A DNA stretch of 6,635 nucleotides from JBBIRM01 sp964517975 (GCA_964517975.1 CAZFDM010000012.1:1-6635), one strand, 5' to 3'; numbered from the stretch's first letter, positions 1-6,351 are shown. The notes: generated by a model not told the origin, from the letters alone. A program made the numbers and translations.

Positions 1-126
1 GAGGGACTGAACTCAAAGATTCAAACCATCAAGAAGATGGCTTATGGTTTTAGGAACCGGGAGCACTTTAAAACAGCCATTTACTTCCACTGTGGAGGAT
101 TACAACTTTACCCGGTTACCCATTAA
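1..126 (+). CDS. ISL3-family transposase, C-terminal end (cut by window edge)
   Basis: Frame 1 is open from the first base to a TAA at 124-126 and gives 41 residues that end a DDE transposase of the ISL3 (IS204/IS1001/IS1165) family. The stretch RNREHFKTAIYFHCGGL followed by QLYPVTH closely matches the usual C-terminus of this family as I know it, where N-x-K-I-x-x-I-K-x-x-A-Y-G-F-R leads into an aromatic-rich tail. The enzyme would cut and join the ends of its own insertion sequence. The catalytic acidic residues and helix-turn-helix lie upstream and cannot be checked, so it is unknown whether the element is intact. It reads toward the lytic transglycosylase gene 88 bp downstream. Assignment to the ISL3 family is fairly sure; activity is unknown. 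Confidence 0.75.
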   Translation, partial: EGLNSKIQTIKKMAYGFRNREHFKTAIYFHCGGLQLYPVTH

Positions 127-150
127 ATACCTGGATGAACCTAATTAAAT
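1..150 (+). mobile_element. Right end of an ISL3-type insertion sequence
   Basis: The transposase tail at 1-126 runs directly into TTACCCATTAAATACCTGG (115-133) and then ATGAACC, which resembles the terminal inverted repeats I recall for ISL3-type elements, where the repeat overlaps the transposase stop codon. The outer boundary near 145-150 is a guess, because the left end and the 8-bp target duplication typical of the family lie outside the window. The element abuts the lytic transglycosylase gene and may have replaced its native upstream region. Confidence 0.5.
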
Positions 151-152
151 AG

Positions 153-182
153 TTGACTCAGGATAAGAGATTTTGGTAAATT
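153..182 (+). promoter_or_regulatory. Weak candidate promoter for the lytic transglycosylase gene
   Basis: TTGACT (153-158) matches the sigma-70 -35 box at five of six bases. TAAATT (177-182), 18 bp downstream, matches the -10 box at four of six. A start near 189 would leave a leader of about 25 nt. A short hairpin (GGTAA 175-179 with TTACC 184-188) lies over the -10 region. The position just outside the IS end would make it a promoter created or exposed by the insertion. AT-rich DNA makes chance matches likely. Confidence 0.25.
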
Positions 183-213
183 TTTACCCATATAGATAGC
201 AATTTGTTCATCT

Positions 214-810
214 ATGGGATACGTTTTTTTTACATTTCTACTCTTTTGTCTTTTCTTTTCTAATAGCCTCTCTTGGGCAGGCATTTATCGCTACGTGGAT
301 GAAAAAGGAGTCATTCATTTTACTAACTGCCCGAGAGACCCCAAGTTTAAACTTTATATTCGTGAGAGTAGGGAAGATGTTGGAGATGATAATCATTCTT
401 CTTCTGGCGTCTATATAAGAGATTCCAACCAGTATGATTCACTGATTTCTGAGTATTCAAAAAAATATGGGGTGGATTTTGCCCTGATCAAAGCGATGAT
501 TCGGGCTGAGTCTGGATTTAATCCTCTTGCTGTTTCGAAAAAAGGAGCCAAAGGATTGATGCAATTGATGCCGCAGACTGCTCTAAGAATGAATGTGACA
601 GATATCTTCAATCCCAGGGAGAACATTGAGGGTGGCGTGCGATATTTTAAATATCTTCTGACCTTATTTAATAATGACATTCGACTTTCATTGGCTGCTT
701 ATAATGCGGGAGAAAATCTTGTCTCGGAGCTCCGTTCTATCCCACCTTATCAAGAAACCATTGAGTATATTAAAAGGGTCATTAGTTTTTATCAGTCGTA
801 TAAACCTTAG
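214..810 (+). CDS. Secreted SLT-family lytic transglycosylase with N-terminal DUF4124-like domain
   Basis: A 198-residue exported murein hydrolase that would cleave the MurNAc-GlcNAc bond of peptidoglycan in the periplasm, leaving 1,6-anhydro-MurNAc ends. Residues 1-22 form a hydrophobic signal peptide with likely cleavage after WA; there is no lipobox cysteine. Residues 23-45 (YRYVDEKGVIHFTNCP) are a DUF4124-type motif. Residues 74-195 are the SLT (goose-lysozyme-like) domain: catalytic Glu99 in AESGFNP, GLMQLMP at 114-120 and AAYNAGE at 161-167. All three signature motifs are intact and the length is normal for a small Slt/MltE-like enzyme. An in-frame TAG at 193-195 rules out an upstream start. 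Two oddities are the lack of Lys or Arg before the hydrophobic core and the absence of a clear Shine-Dalgarno sequence before the ATG, so expression may be low. pgsA follows 75 bp downstream on the same strand. Confidence 0.9.
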   Translation: MGYVFFTFLLFCLFFSNSLSWAGIYRYVDEKGVIHFTNCPRDPKFKLYIRESREDVGDDNHSSSGVYIRDSNQYDSLISEYSKKYGVDFALIKAMIRAESGFNPLAVSKKGAKGLMQLMPQTALRMNVTDIFNPRENIEGGVRYFKYLLTLFNNDIRLSLAAYNAGENLVSELRSIPPYQETIEYIKRVISFYQSYKP

Positions 811-849
811 CCTCGGGGTTAATCTCTGGGTGATAAATCATCAAACGAA

Positions 850-874
850 GGCCTGAGAGATAAACTCTAAGGTC
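850..874 (+). promoter_or_regulatory. Hairpin covering the presumed pgsA ribosome-binding site
   Basis: Positions 850-859 (GGCCTGAGAG) pair with 865-874 (CTCTAAGGTC) around a 5-nt loop, giving ten positions with one mismatch and one G-T pair. The right arm contains AAGG (869-872), the only Shine-Dalgarno-like string before the pgsA ATG at 886, so the structure could mask it. There is no T-run after the stem, so it is not an intrinsic terminator. Its function is inferred only. Confidence 0.3.
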
Positions 875-885
875 AGCACTCTTTT

Positions 886-1449
886 ATGGAAAAACTGAAT
901 CGTCAGCAAATATTGACTCTCCCCAATGGGTTGACGATTATACGGATTCTTGCTATTCCTATTATCTTAATTCTCCTGTTTTCTTCTGGTAGGTTGTTTC
1001 AGGTCGTGACAGCCATCCTTTTTTTGTTGGTTTCGATCACTGATACCTTGGATGGCTTCCTTGCACGACGTCAGAGGATGGTGACGACCCTGGGGAAATT
1101 TTTAGACCCACTGGCTGATAAACTACTGATAGTTACGTTTCTGATTGCCCTCATCCCGGCCAGGGAAATTCCCTTCTGGATCGTGATTGTAATCGTCGGA
1201 AGGGAGATCACAGTGACAGGACTGAGAGGGATTGCAGCCACCCAGGATATCGTGATCTCGGCGAGCGATCTCGGCAAGTATAAGACCTTCTTTGAAACCA
1301 TTGCCATCTTTTTCCTTATTCTGAAAGAGCCCTTTTTTTCAATTGATGTTTATCAGGTTGGTATGGGGCTTCTATGGATTGCCATGGCGATGGCTATCCT
1401 TTCGGCAATCGATTATTTTAGAAAGTTCTTGAGAACGATCATTGCTTAA
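886..1449 (+). CDS. pgsA: CDP-diacylglycerol--glycerol-3-phosphate 3-phosphatidyltransferase (PgsA)
   Basis: A 187-residue inner-membrane enzyme that joins CDP-diacylglycerol and sn-glycerol-3-phosphate to give phosphatidylglycerophosphate and CMP, the committed step to phosphatidylglycerol and cardiolipin. The CDP-alcohol phosphotransferase signature D-x2-DG-x2-AR-x8-G-x3-D-x3-D is complete: Asp53, Asp56, Gly57, Ala60, Arg61, Gly70, Asp74 and Asp78. The N-terminal LPNGLTIIRILAIPII and the later GREITVTGLRGIAA and SDLGKYKT strings are typical of PgsA rather than PssA. Hydrophobic segments near 20-50, 80-108, 137-147 and 158-176 fit a multi-pass membrane protein, and the length is normal. The only SD-like sequence, AAGG, lies 13 nt before the ATG inside a possible hairpin. 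tRNA-Gly and tRNA-Cys follow about 100 bp downstream, the same order as pgsA-glyW-cysT in E. coli, so read-through into the tRNAs is possible. Confidence 0.95.
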   Translation: MEKLNRQQILTLPNGLTIIRILAIPIILILLFSSGRLFQVVTAILFLLVSITDTLDGFLARRQRMVTTLGKFLDPLADKLLIVTFLIALIPAREIPFWIVIVIVGREITVTGLRGIAATQDIVISASDLGKYKTFFETIAIFFLILKEPFFSIDVYQVGMGLLWIAMAMAILSAIDYFRKFLRTIIA

Positions 1450-1507
1450 AGGCTTCCTACCCAGGTAAAGATGTTATAACCTTTAACCTCTGTTTCGGGT
1501 TTGCCTA

Positions 1508-1534
1508 TTGACATCAAGGTTTAAATCTTGTAAT
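1508..1534 (+). promoter_or_regulatory. Promoter for the tRNA-Gly/tRNA-Cys unit
   Basis: A perfect -35 box TTGACA (1508-1513) is followed after a 15-bp spacer by TGTAAT (1529-1534), a five-of-six match to the -10 box. Transcription would begin near 1541, about a dozen bases before mature tRNA-Gly, which fits a short RNase P-processed leader. The short spacer is unusual but also appears in the tRNA-Leu promoter at 6409-6435. Confidence 0.55.
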
Positions 1535-1553
1535 TTTTCTAAATAGAGAAAGG

Positions 1554-1628
<75 letters not shown>

Positions 1629-1630
1629 GT

Positions 1631-1705
1631 GGCGGCATAGCCAAGTGGTAAGGCGACGGTCTGCAAAACCGTTATTCACCGGTTCAAATCCGGTTGCCGC
1701 CTCCA
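1631..1705 (+). tRNA. tRNA-Cys (anticodon GCA)
   Basis: The acceptor arms GGCGGCA (1631-1637) and TGCCGCC (1695-1701) pair fully. Discriminator U (1702), the expected identity base for tRNA-Cys, is followed by an encoded CCA (1703-1705). The anticodon stem ACGGT/ACCGT closes the loop CTGCAAA, with anticodon GCA at 1663-1665, and the T arm is CCGG-TTCAAAT-CCGG. It is co-transcribed with the preceding tRNA-Gly and followed at once by a strong terminator. Confidence 0.97.
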
Positions 1706-1713
1706 AGAAAAAT

Positions 1714-1747
1714 AAAAGGGTTGAGCCTCCTGACTTAACCCTTTTTT
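1714..1747 (+). terminator. Rho-independent terminator of the tRNA-Gly/Cys unit
   Basis: A 12-bp stem (AAAAGGGTTGAG at 1714-1725 with CTTAACCCTTTT at 1734-1745, one G-T pair) encloses an 8-nt loop and ends in a T-run to 1747. It separates tRNA transcription from the dehydrogenase unit downstream. Confidence 0.9.
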
Positions 1748-1763
1748 ATATAACTAACCCAAG

Positions 1764-1790
1764 AGGGGTGAAATTTGAAATTTCACCCTT
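1764..1790. promoter_or_regulatory. Palindromic operator candidate upstream of the dehydrogenase gene
   Basis: GGGTGAAATTT (1766-1776) and AAATTTCACCC (1778-1788) are perfect inverted copies around one central G. Two more outer pairs (one G-T) extend the dyad to 1764-1790. No T-run follows, so it is unlikely to be a second terminator. It overlaps the -35 box and the start of the spacer of the candidate promoter, the position expected for a homodimeric repressor site. The cognate regulator is not in the window. Confidence 0.5.
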
Positions 1791-1804
1791 CAATCACTTA
1801 AAAT
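1775..1804 (+). promoter_or_regulatory. Candidate sigma-70 promoter of the dehydrogenase/larA-like unit
   Basis: TTGAAA (1775-1780) and TAAAAT (1799-1804) each match the consensus at five of six bases, with an 18-bp spacer. A start near 1811 gives a leader of about 30 nt to the ATG at 1841. The -35 box lies inside the palindrome at 1766-1788. Confidence 0.45.
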
Positions 1805-1840
1805 AATTTTAAACCTTAATCCTTAACCAGGAGCGAAGAT

Positions 1841-3157
1841 ATGCTCAGAGATGATATGGAACAGGCCCAACGGATATTGAAGGATTGGAAAGGTGATTCT
1901 TATACCTTTGGAGAAGGCGTATTAAAAATTGTAGGGCAATACGTCATTGAGTATGGAAAGAATGCATCGTTTGTTGTGATTAAATTGGGCAGGCACTGGA
2001 GTGAGAAATTTCTTGAGGAGGTCAAAGCAAGTTTAAAGGCAAATGATGTAAGGTTTGAGATGATCAATGGTGCAAGACCCAATGCTCCCAGGGAGGATGT
2101 CTATCGGATCAGCCTCCAGATAGCACGGTCTAAACCTGATGTGATCGTGGTACTGGGAGGAGGAAGCACGATCGATGCAGTAAAAGCAGCAGCCATTCTT
2201 AATACCTATACTCCCACTGAAGTGATGGAGATTCTAAGAGCCGAACCTGGGGAGGCGGACTCCATTGAGCCTTATTTTGGAACAGGGATTGTTTCTAAAA
2301 TAAAAGAGCAGACGGGTAAAAACCCCATGCCAGTGGTAGCCATTCAAACGACCTCCAGTTCAGCAGCCCATCTGACAAAATATTCCAATATCACAGATCC
2401 AGTAAGTGGGCAGAAGAAGTTGATCATTGATGAGGCCATCGTTCCCCCCAAGGCTGTCTTTGATTTCAGAACCACCCTCGGTTCACCAATGGACCTGACC
2501 TTGGATGGAGGCCTCGATGGGATTGCCCATGCCTGGGAGGTCTTTATGGGTGCCAGTGGCCCTGCTTATGAGAAGATCAAAGAGGTCGCTACACTCTGCA
2601 TCCGATTGATTGTGGAAGGACTCCAGAGGGTTAAAAGGAATCCAAGTGACGGAGATGGAAGAATTGCCCTCGGGCTTGGAACGGACCTGGGCGGATATTC
2701 CATCATGCTGGGGGGAACAAGCGGTCCTCATTTGGGGAGTTTTTCGCTGGTTGATCTCCTTAGCCACGGAAGGGCATGCGCATTACTTAATCCTTATTAT
2801 ACGGTTTTATTTTCTCCTGTAATAGAAGACCAACTTATGGTCATGGGCTCCATCCTAAAAGAGGCAGGCTATATAAGAAGGAGGATTGAAAATCTTAAGG
2901 GAAGGGATTTAGGGCTTATCGTAGCCAGGGGAATGATTGCCTTCGAAAAGGACCTCAATTTTCCGACGACCCTAAAAGAAGCAGGAGCCACTAAAGATCA
3001 TATAAGAAAGATGCTTAACGCTGCTAAGAACCCACAACTGAAGAGTAAACTCCAGAACATGCCCACCCCCATGGATGCTGAGAAGGGGGATGTGGATCAT
3101 TTGATGAAACCTGTTCTGGAGGCAGCCTATACAGGAGATCTGAGCCTTATACCATAA
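1841..3157 (+). CDS. Iron-containing (group III) alcohol dehydrogenase, substrate unknown
   Basis: A 438-residue cytosolic NAD(P)-linked dehydrogenase of the iron-containing alcohol dehydrogenase superfamily, which interconverts alcohols or hydroxyacids and carbonyl compounds. The N-terminal nucleotide-binding half holds GGGSTID (106-112), the family dinucleotide motif. The C-terminal helical half has the usual four metal ligands: Asp226 and His230 in LDGIAHAWE, His297 in SGPHLGSF, and His309 in LLSHGRA. Residues about 133-160, a charged stretch between the cofactor fold and the TTSSSAAH segment, look like a subfamily insert, and the protein is longer than the 380-390 residues of FucO-type enzymes. 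AGGAG at 1829-1833 lies 7 nt before the ATG, which fixes the start. The larA-like gene begins 11 nt after the stop, so the two are almost certainly co-transcribed. That link hints at hydroxyacid metabolism, but the substrate cannot be derived from sequence. Confidence 0.88.
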   Translation: MLRDDMEQAQRILKDWKGDSYTFGEGVLKIVGQYVIEYGKNASFVVIKLGRHWSEKFLEEVKASLKANDVRFEMINGARPNAPREDVYRISLQIARSKPDVIVVLGGGSTIDAVKAAAILNTYTPTEVMEILRAEPGEADSIEPYFGTGIVSKIKEQTGKNPMPVVAIQTTSSSAAHLTKYSNITDPVSGQKKLIIDEAIVPPKAVFDFRTTLGSPMDLTLDGGLDGIAHAWEVFMGASGPAYEKIKEVATLCIRLIVEGLQRVKRNPSDGDGRIALGLGTDLGGYSIMLGGTSGPHLGSFSLVDLLSHGRACALLNPYYTVLFSPVIEDQLMVMGSILKEAGYIRRRIENLKGRDLGLIVARGMIAFEKDLNFPTTLKEAGATKDHIRKMLNAAKNPQLKSKLQNMPTPMDAEKGDVDHLMKPVLEAAYTGDLSLIP

Positions 3158-3168
3158 ATGGGTAAGAA

Positions 3169-4644
3169 ATGATTCAAAACCATTCCTCAAAGGATTTTTA
3201 TTCCTTTAATAATACTATGCGATCTGATATCAAGAAGGCCATTAAGAATGTAGACACAAAGGGCTGGAAGAAGATCTCTATAGAATATGGCTCAAATGCC
3301 ATGGATATTTTAGTTCCCTTCAATTGTGTTGAGTTGACGATGAAGGATGTACCAGTCCTCCCTGATCCTCAAAAATCGATTGAAGAAGCACTGACAAACC
3401 CTATCCACAGTCTTCCACTGGAGGAGATCATTCGAAGAAAAGGTAAACCACCGAAAGAAATATCAGTATCCATTGCAGTTTCTGACATAACAAGGCCTGT
3501 TCCTTATAAAGGGGAAAGAGGAATTCTTCTTCCGTTACTTCGGCGCCTCGAGTCTTCGGGCATTAAAAGAGATAGGATCAAAATCATTGTGGCTACCGGA
3601 ATGCACAGGCCAAGCACCCATGAAGAGAAGTTAGAGATGTATGGAGAAGAGATTGTTGGGCAATATAGGATTCTTGACCATGATTGTGAAAACCTTTCCC
3701 TTCTCGAACCTATTGGAAAGACTAGGCGAGGCACTCCTGTTTCTATAAATCGCGATTTTTATGGCTCAGACTTGAAGATTGCCACGGGTCTGGTAGAGAC
3801 GCATTTCTTCACGGGTATCTCTGGGGGAAGGAAATCCATCTGTCCTGGTCTGGTGGATTTAAAGACGATTCAGAAATTTCATGGGCCTCACTATCTTGAA
3901 GACCCTCATACCACAAACCTCGTGCTCGAAGGAAATCCCTGTCATGAGGAGGCACTCGAGGTAGCTCAGACCGTGGGGGTCGATTTTGTAGTCAATGTCA
4001 ATCTCGACAAGGATTTACGACTCGTAAAGGTTTTTGCAGGAGATATGGTCGAGGTAAACCGAAGGGCCTTTGAATTAATTAAGGACTATGCAGAGATTCC
4101 AATTGATGAGGAGTTTGATATTGTCCTTACGCATAGCGGATATGTTGGAAGGGATCATTATCAGACTGCAAAAGCAGGGGTTGGGGCCCTGCCTGCTGTG
4201 AAAAAAGGGGGTGTGATCATCATTGTGGCGAACAATTGTGATCCCATCGATCCCATTGGCTCTCTGGAGTATAAGAGTCTGATTCATCTCCTCAAATTGC
4301 AGGGAGTAGAAGGCTATCTCAATATCATAAGAATGCCTGAGTGGAAATTTATTAAAGACCAATGGGAGGCAGAGGTATGGGGAAAAGTCTTAAAAAAAGT
4401 GGGAGAGGAGGGATTGATTTACTGTTGTCTTCAAATAGATAGGGAGGATTATGGTTTGCTTCCTGGGATCTGCGGTCTCGATTTTCTAAAGGGCAAGAGG
4501 GTTAGGCCCTCGCCAGAGAGGGCTCAAGAGATGGTGCAAAAGGCTGTTCTCTATGCAGTGAGTCAATATCGGGAAAGAGGAGTTGAACCCACGATGGCCT
4601 TTATCCGTGAAGGTCCCTATGCAGTCCCTACTCTTCAAACGTAG
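3169..4644 (+). CDS. larA: LarA-family nickel-dependent 2-hydroxyacid racemase/epimerase
   Basis: A 491-residue homologue of lactate racemase LarA (DUF2088 family), which racemises or epimerises 2-hydroxyacids by hydride transfer to a nickel-pincer nucleotide (NPN). Residues corresponding to those of Lactiplantibacillus plantarum LarA are present with matching spacing: Asp106 and Arg109 (SDITRP; D72/R75), His146 (ATGMHRP; H108), His212 (ETHFF; H174), Lys222 (GGRKS; K184, the NPN anchor), His238 (KFHG; H200, a Ni ligand), Gln332 and Lys335 (YQTAKAG; Q295/K298). A functional Ni enzyme is therefore expected, but substrates in this family vary (lactate, malate, sugar acids and others), so lactate is not assured. 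NPN synthesis genes larB, larC and larE are absent here. The protein is some 65 residues longer than typical LarA. The start is uncertain: neither ATG 3169 nor Met17 (ATG 3217) has a strong SD. Its 3' end overlaps ilvD by 17 bp. Confidence 0.88.
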   Translation: MIQNHSSKDFYSFNNTMRSDIKKAIKNVDTKGWKKISIEYGSNAMDILVPFNCVELTMKDVPVLPDPQKSIEEALTNPIHSLPLEEIIRRKGKPPKEISVSIAVSDITRPVPYKGERGILLPLLRRLESSGIKRDRIKIIVATGMHRPSTHEEKLEMYGEEIVGQYRILDHDCENLSLLEPIGKTRRGTPVSINRDFYGSDLKIATGLVETHFFTGISGGRKSICPGLVDLKTIQKFHGPHYLEDPHTTNLVLEGNPCHEEALEVAQTVGVDFVVNVNLDKDLRLVKVFAGDMVEVNRRAFELIKDYAEIPIDEEFDIVLTHSGYVGRDHYQTAKAGVGALPAVKKGGVIIIVANNCDPIDPIGSLEYKSLIHLLKLQGVEGYLNIIRMPEWKFIKDQWEAEVWGKVLKKVGEEGLIYCCLQIDREDYGLLPGICGLDFLKGKRVRPSPERAQEMVQKAVLYAVSQYRERGVEPTMAFIREGPYAVPTLQT

Positions 4645-6286
4645 CACCTGTAGAGGCGGAGGTAACCAGTCTCGCATATCTTTTTAAATAACCCTTAAGT
4701 CTTCTCTGAGGGGGTTTCCATTTATAAAGTCTCTTTTTCAATTCCTCATCGGTAACAAGAAGTTCAAGCCTCTTTTTAGGGATATCGATTTCAACCAAAT
4801 CTCCATTTTTAACTAAAGCAATGGATCCCCCTTCTGCAGCCTCAGGAGAGATGTGACCAATAGCAGCTCCACGGGTGCCTCCTGAGAAACGTCCATCTGT
4901 CAGAAGGGCTACCTCTCGATCCATTCCAACTCCAACAATGGCTGAAGTAGGAGAAAGCATCTCTCTCATTCCAGGTCCACCCTTTGGGCCTTCATAGCGA
5001 ATAACAATAACATCTCCTTTCTCGATCTTTCTTGAAAGGATCATTTTCATCGCCTCTTCTTCAGAATCAAAAACCCTTGCAGGACCTCTGTGTTTGAGCA
5101 TGGCACTATCAACTGCTGAACGTTTTACAACCGCTCCTTCTGGAGCAAGATTTCCAAAAAGAAAGACCAGACCCCCAACAGGATGATAGGGTTTTTCGAT
5201 TGGGCGAATCACCTCTGGATTTAAAACCTTTTTGCCTTTGATCGTTTCTTTAATTGTTTTTCCAGTCACAGTAAGAGCTTCTTGAAATATGAGATCTTTT
5301 CGAGAAAGTTCGTTCATCAGGGCAGGGATTCCACCTGCCTGGTGAAGGTCTTCCAGATGGTGGAAACCACCTGGAGACATATTGCAGAGATGAGGAGTCC
5401 TTTCGCTGATCTGGTTAAAAGTTTCAAGAGGGAGAGTGACTCCTGCCTCTTTCGCAAGGGCGGGTAGGTGAAGAGCAGTATTGGTTGACCCCCCAAAGGC
5501 CATATCTACAGTAATGGCATTTTTAAAAGCCTCCTTGGTTAGTATTTTTGAGGGCCTTAAATCTTTTTTAATAAGATCCATAATCTTTATCCCTGTCTCT
5601 TTTGCAAGACGAATTCGGTCTGCAAAGACCGCGGGGATGGTTCCATTATAGGGGAGGGCGAGGCCGAGGACTTCGGCAAGACAGTTCATGGAGTTTGCTG
5701 TAAACATCCCAGCACAGGAGCCTACACCTGGACAGGCACAGTCCTCAATTTCTTTTAATTCATTATGACTCATTTCCCCTGTCTTTACCTTGCCAATTGA
5801 TTCGAAGACAGTGATCAGGTCAATCTTCTTTCCTGAGTATTCTCCTGCCAACATGGGGCCTCCACTCACAAGGATCGCAGGGATGTCGAGACGGGCTATA
5901 GCCATCATCATGCCTGGAATGATCTTATCGCAGTTTGGAATAAGCACCAGACCATCAAAGGGGTAGGCCATGGCCATCGATTCAATTGAGTCAGCGATCA
6001 ATTCCCTTGAACCCAAAGAATATTTCATCCCCTCGTGACCCATGATGATTCCATCGCAGATACCAATGGTATAAAATTCGAGAGGGGTTCCGCCTGCCAT
6101 TCGGACTCCTGCTTTAACAGCCTCGGAGATTTGCTTTAGGTGGAGGTGGCCCGGAATGACCTCATTGGCAGAGTTAGCAATTCCAACCATTGGCTGTTCG
6201 ATTTCTTTATCTGTCAATCCCAAGGCCTTAAAAAGAGAACGATGAGGAGCCCTCTCAAGCCCTTTCTTCATTCGGTCGGATCGCAT
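4628..6286 (-). CDS. ilvD: Dihydroxyacid dehydratase (IlvD)
   Basis: A 552-residue iron-sulfur and Mg-dependent dehydratase that converts 2,3-dihydroxyisovalerate and 2,3-dihydroxy-3-methylvalerate to the 2-keto acid precursors of valine, leucine and isoleucine. The start MRSDRMKKGLERAPHRSL is the classic DHAD N-terminus. Cluster and Mg-site motifs follow: ICDGI (Cys77, Asp78), PNCDK (Cys119, Asp120, Lys121) and CPGVGSCAGMFTANSMNCL (Cys186, Cys191). The C-terminal swivel domain carries LLTDGRFSGGTRG (462-473) and GHISPEAAEGG. Residues 45-49 read PGHLH, not the PCN of [2Fe-2S] members, so an oxygen-sensitive [4Fe-4S] form like that of E. coli is inferred. The length fits the compact (about 550 residue) DHAD type. 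AGGAG (complement of 6293-6297) lies 6 nt before the ATG. It is divergent from tRNA-Leu and converges with the larA-like gene. A sugar-acid dehydratase role is less likely on these motifs. Confidence 0.95.
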   Translation of the reverse strand: MRSDRMKKGLERAPHRSLFKALGLTDKEIEQPMVGIANSANEVIPGHLHLKQISEAVKAGVRMAGGTPLEFYTIGICDGIIMGHEGMKYSLGSRELIADSIESMAMAYPFDGLVLIPNCDKIIPGMMMAIARLDIPAILVSGGPMLAGEYSGKKIDLITVFESIGKVKTGEMSHNELKEIEDCACPGVGSCAGMFTANSMNCLAEVLGLALPYNGTIPAVFADRIRLAKETGIKIMDLIKKDLRPSKILTKEAFKNAITVDMAFGGSTNTALHLPALAKEAGVTLPLETFNQISERTPHLCNMSPGGFHHLEDLHQAGGIPALMNELSRKDLIFQEALTVTGKTIKETIKGKKVLNPEVIRPIEKPYHPVGGLVFLFGNLAPEGAVVKRSAVDSAMLKHRGPARVFDSEEEAMKMILSRKIEKGDVIVIRYEGPKGGPGMREMLSPTSAIVGVGMDREVALLTDGRFSGGTRGAAIGHISPEAAEGGSIALVKNGDLVEIDIPKKRLELLVTDEELKKRLYKWKPPQRRLKGYLKRYARLVTSASTGATFEE

Positions 6287-6351
6287 GGATTTCTCCTTTC
6301 AATTATTTGTGTCCGTGACCGTGTCTTGAGTCCGGGATATTTACGTAATCG

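Noticed and set aside
1463..1489. Possible terminator after pgsA (AGGTAAAG pairing with CTTTAACCT).
   Set aside because: Only eight pairs with a bulge and a 10-nt loop, and no T-run follows. pgsA transcripts may simply read through into the tRNAs.
1764..1790. Palindrome read as a second intrinsic terminator for the tRNA unit.
   Set aside because: No T-run on the downstream side, and a strong terminator already sits at 1714-1747.
4628..6286. The IlvD-family protein as a sugar-acid dehydratase acting with the larA-like and dehydrogenase genes.
   Set aside because: The N-terminus and the PGH/ICDGI motifs are DHAD-like, the gene lies on the opposite strand, and its own promoter region is distant from the cassette.
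3217..6286. Similar starts ATGCGATCTGAT (larA-like Met17) and ATGCGATCCGAC (ilvD), both giving MRSD, as a hint of duplication.
   Set aside because: Similarity ends after about 12 bases, and MRSD is the usual IlvD start; coincidence is more likely.
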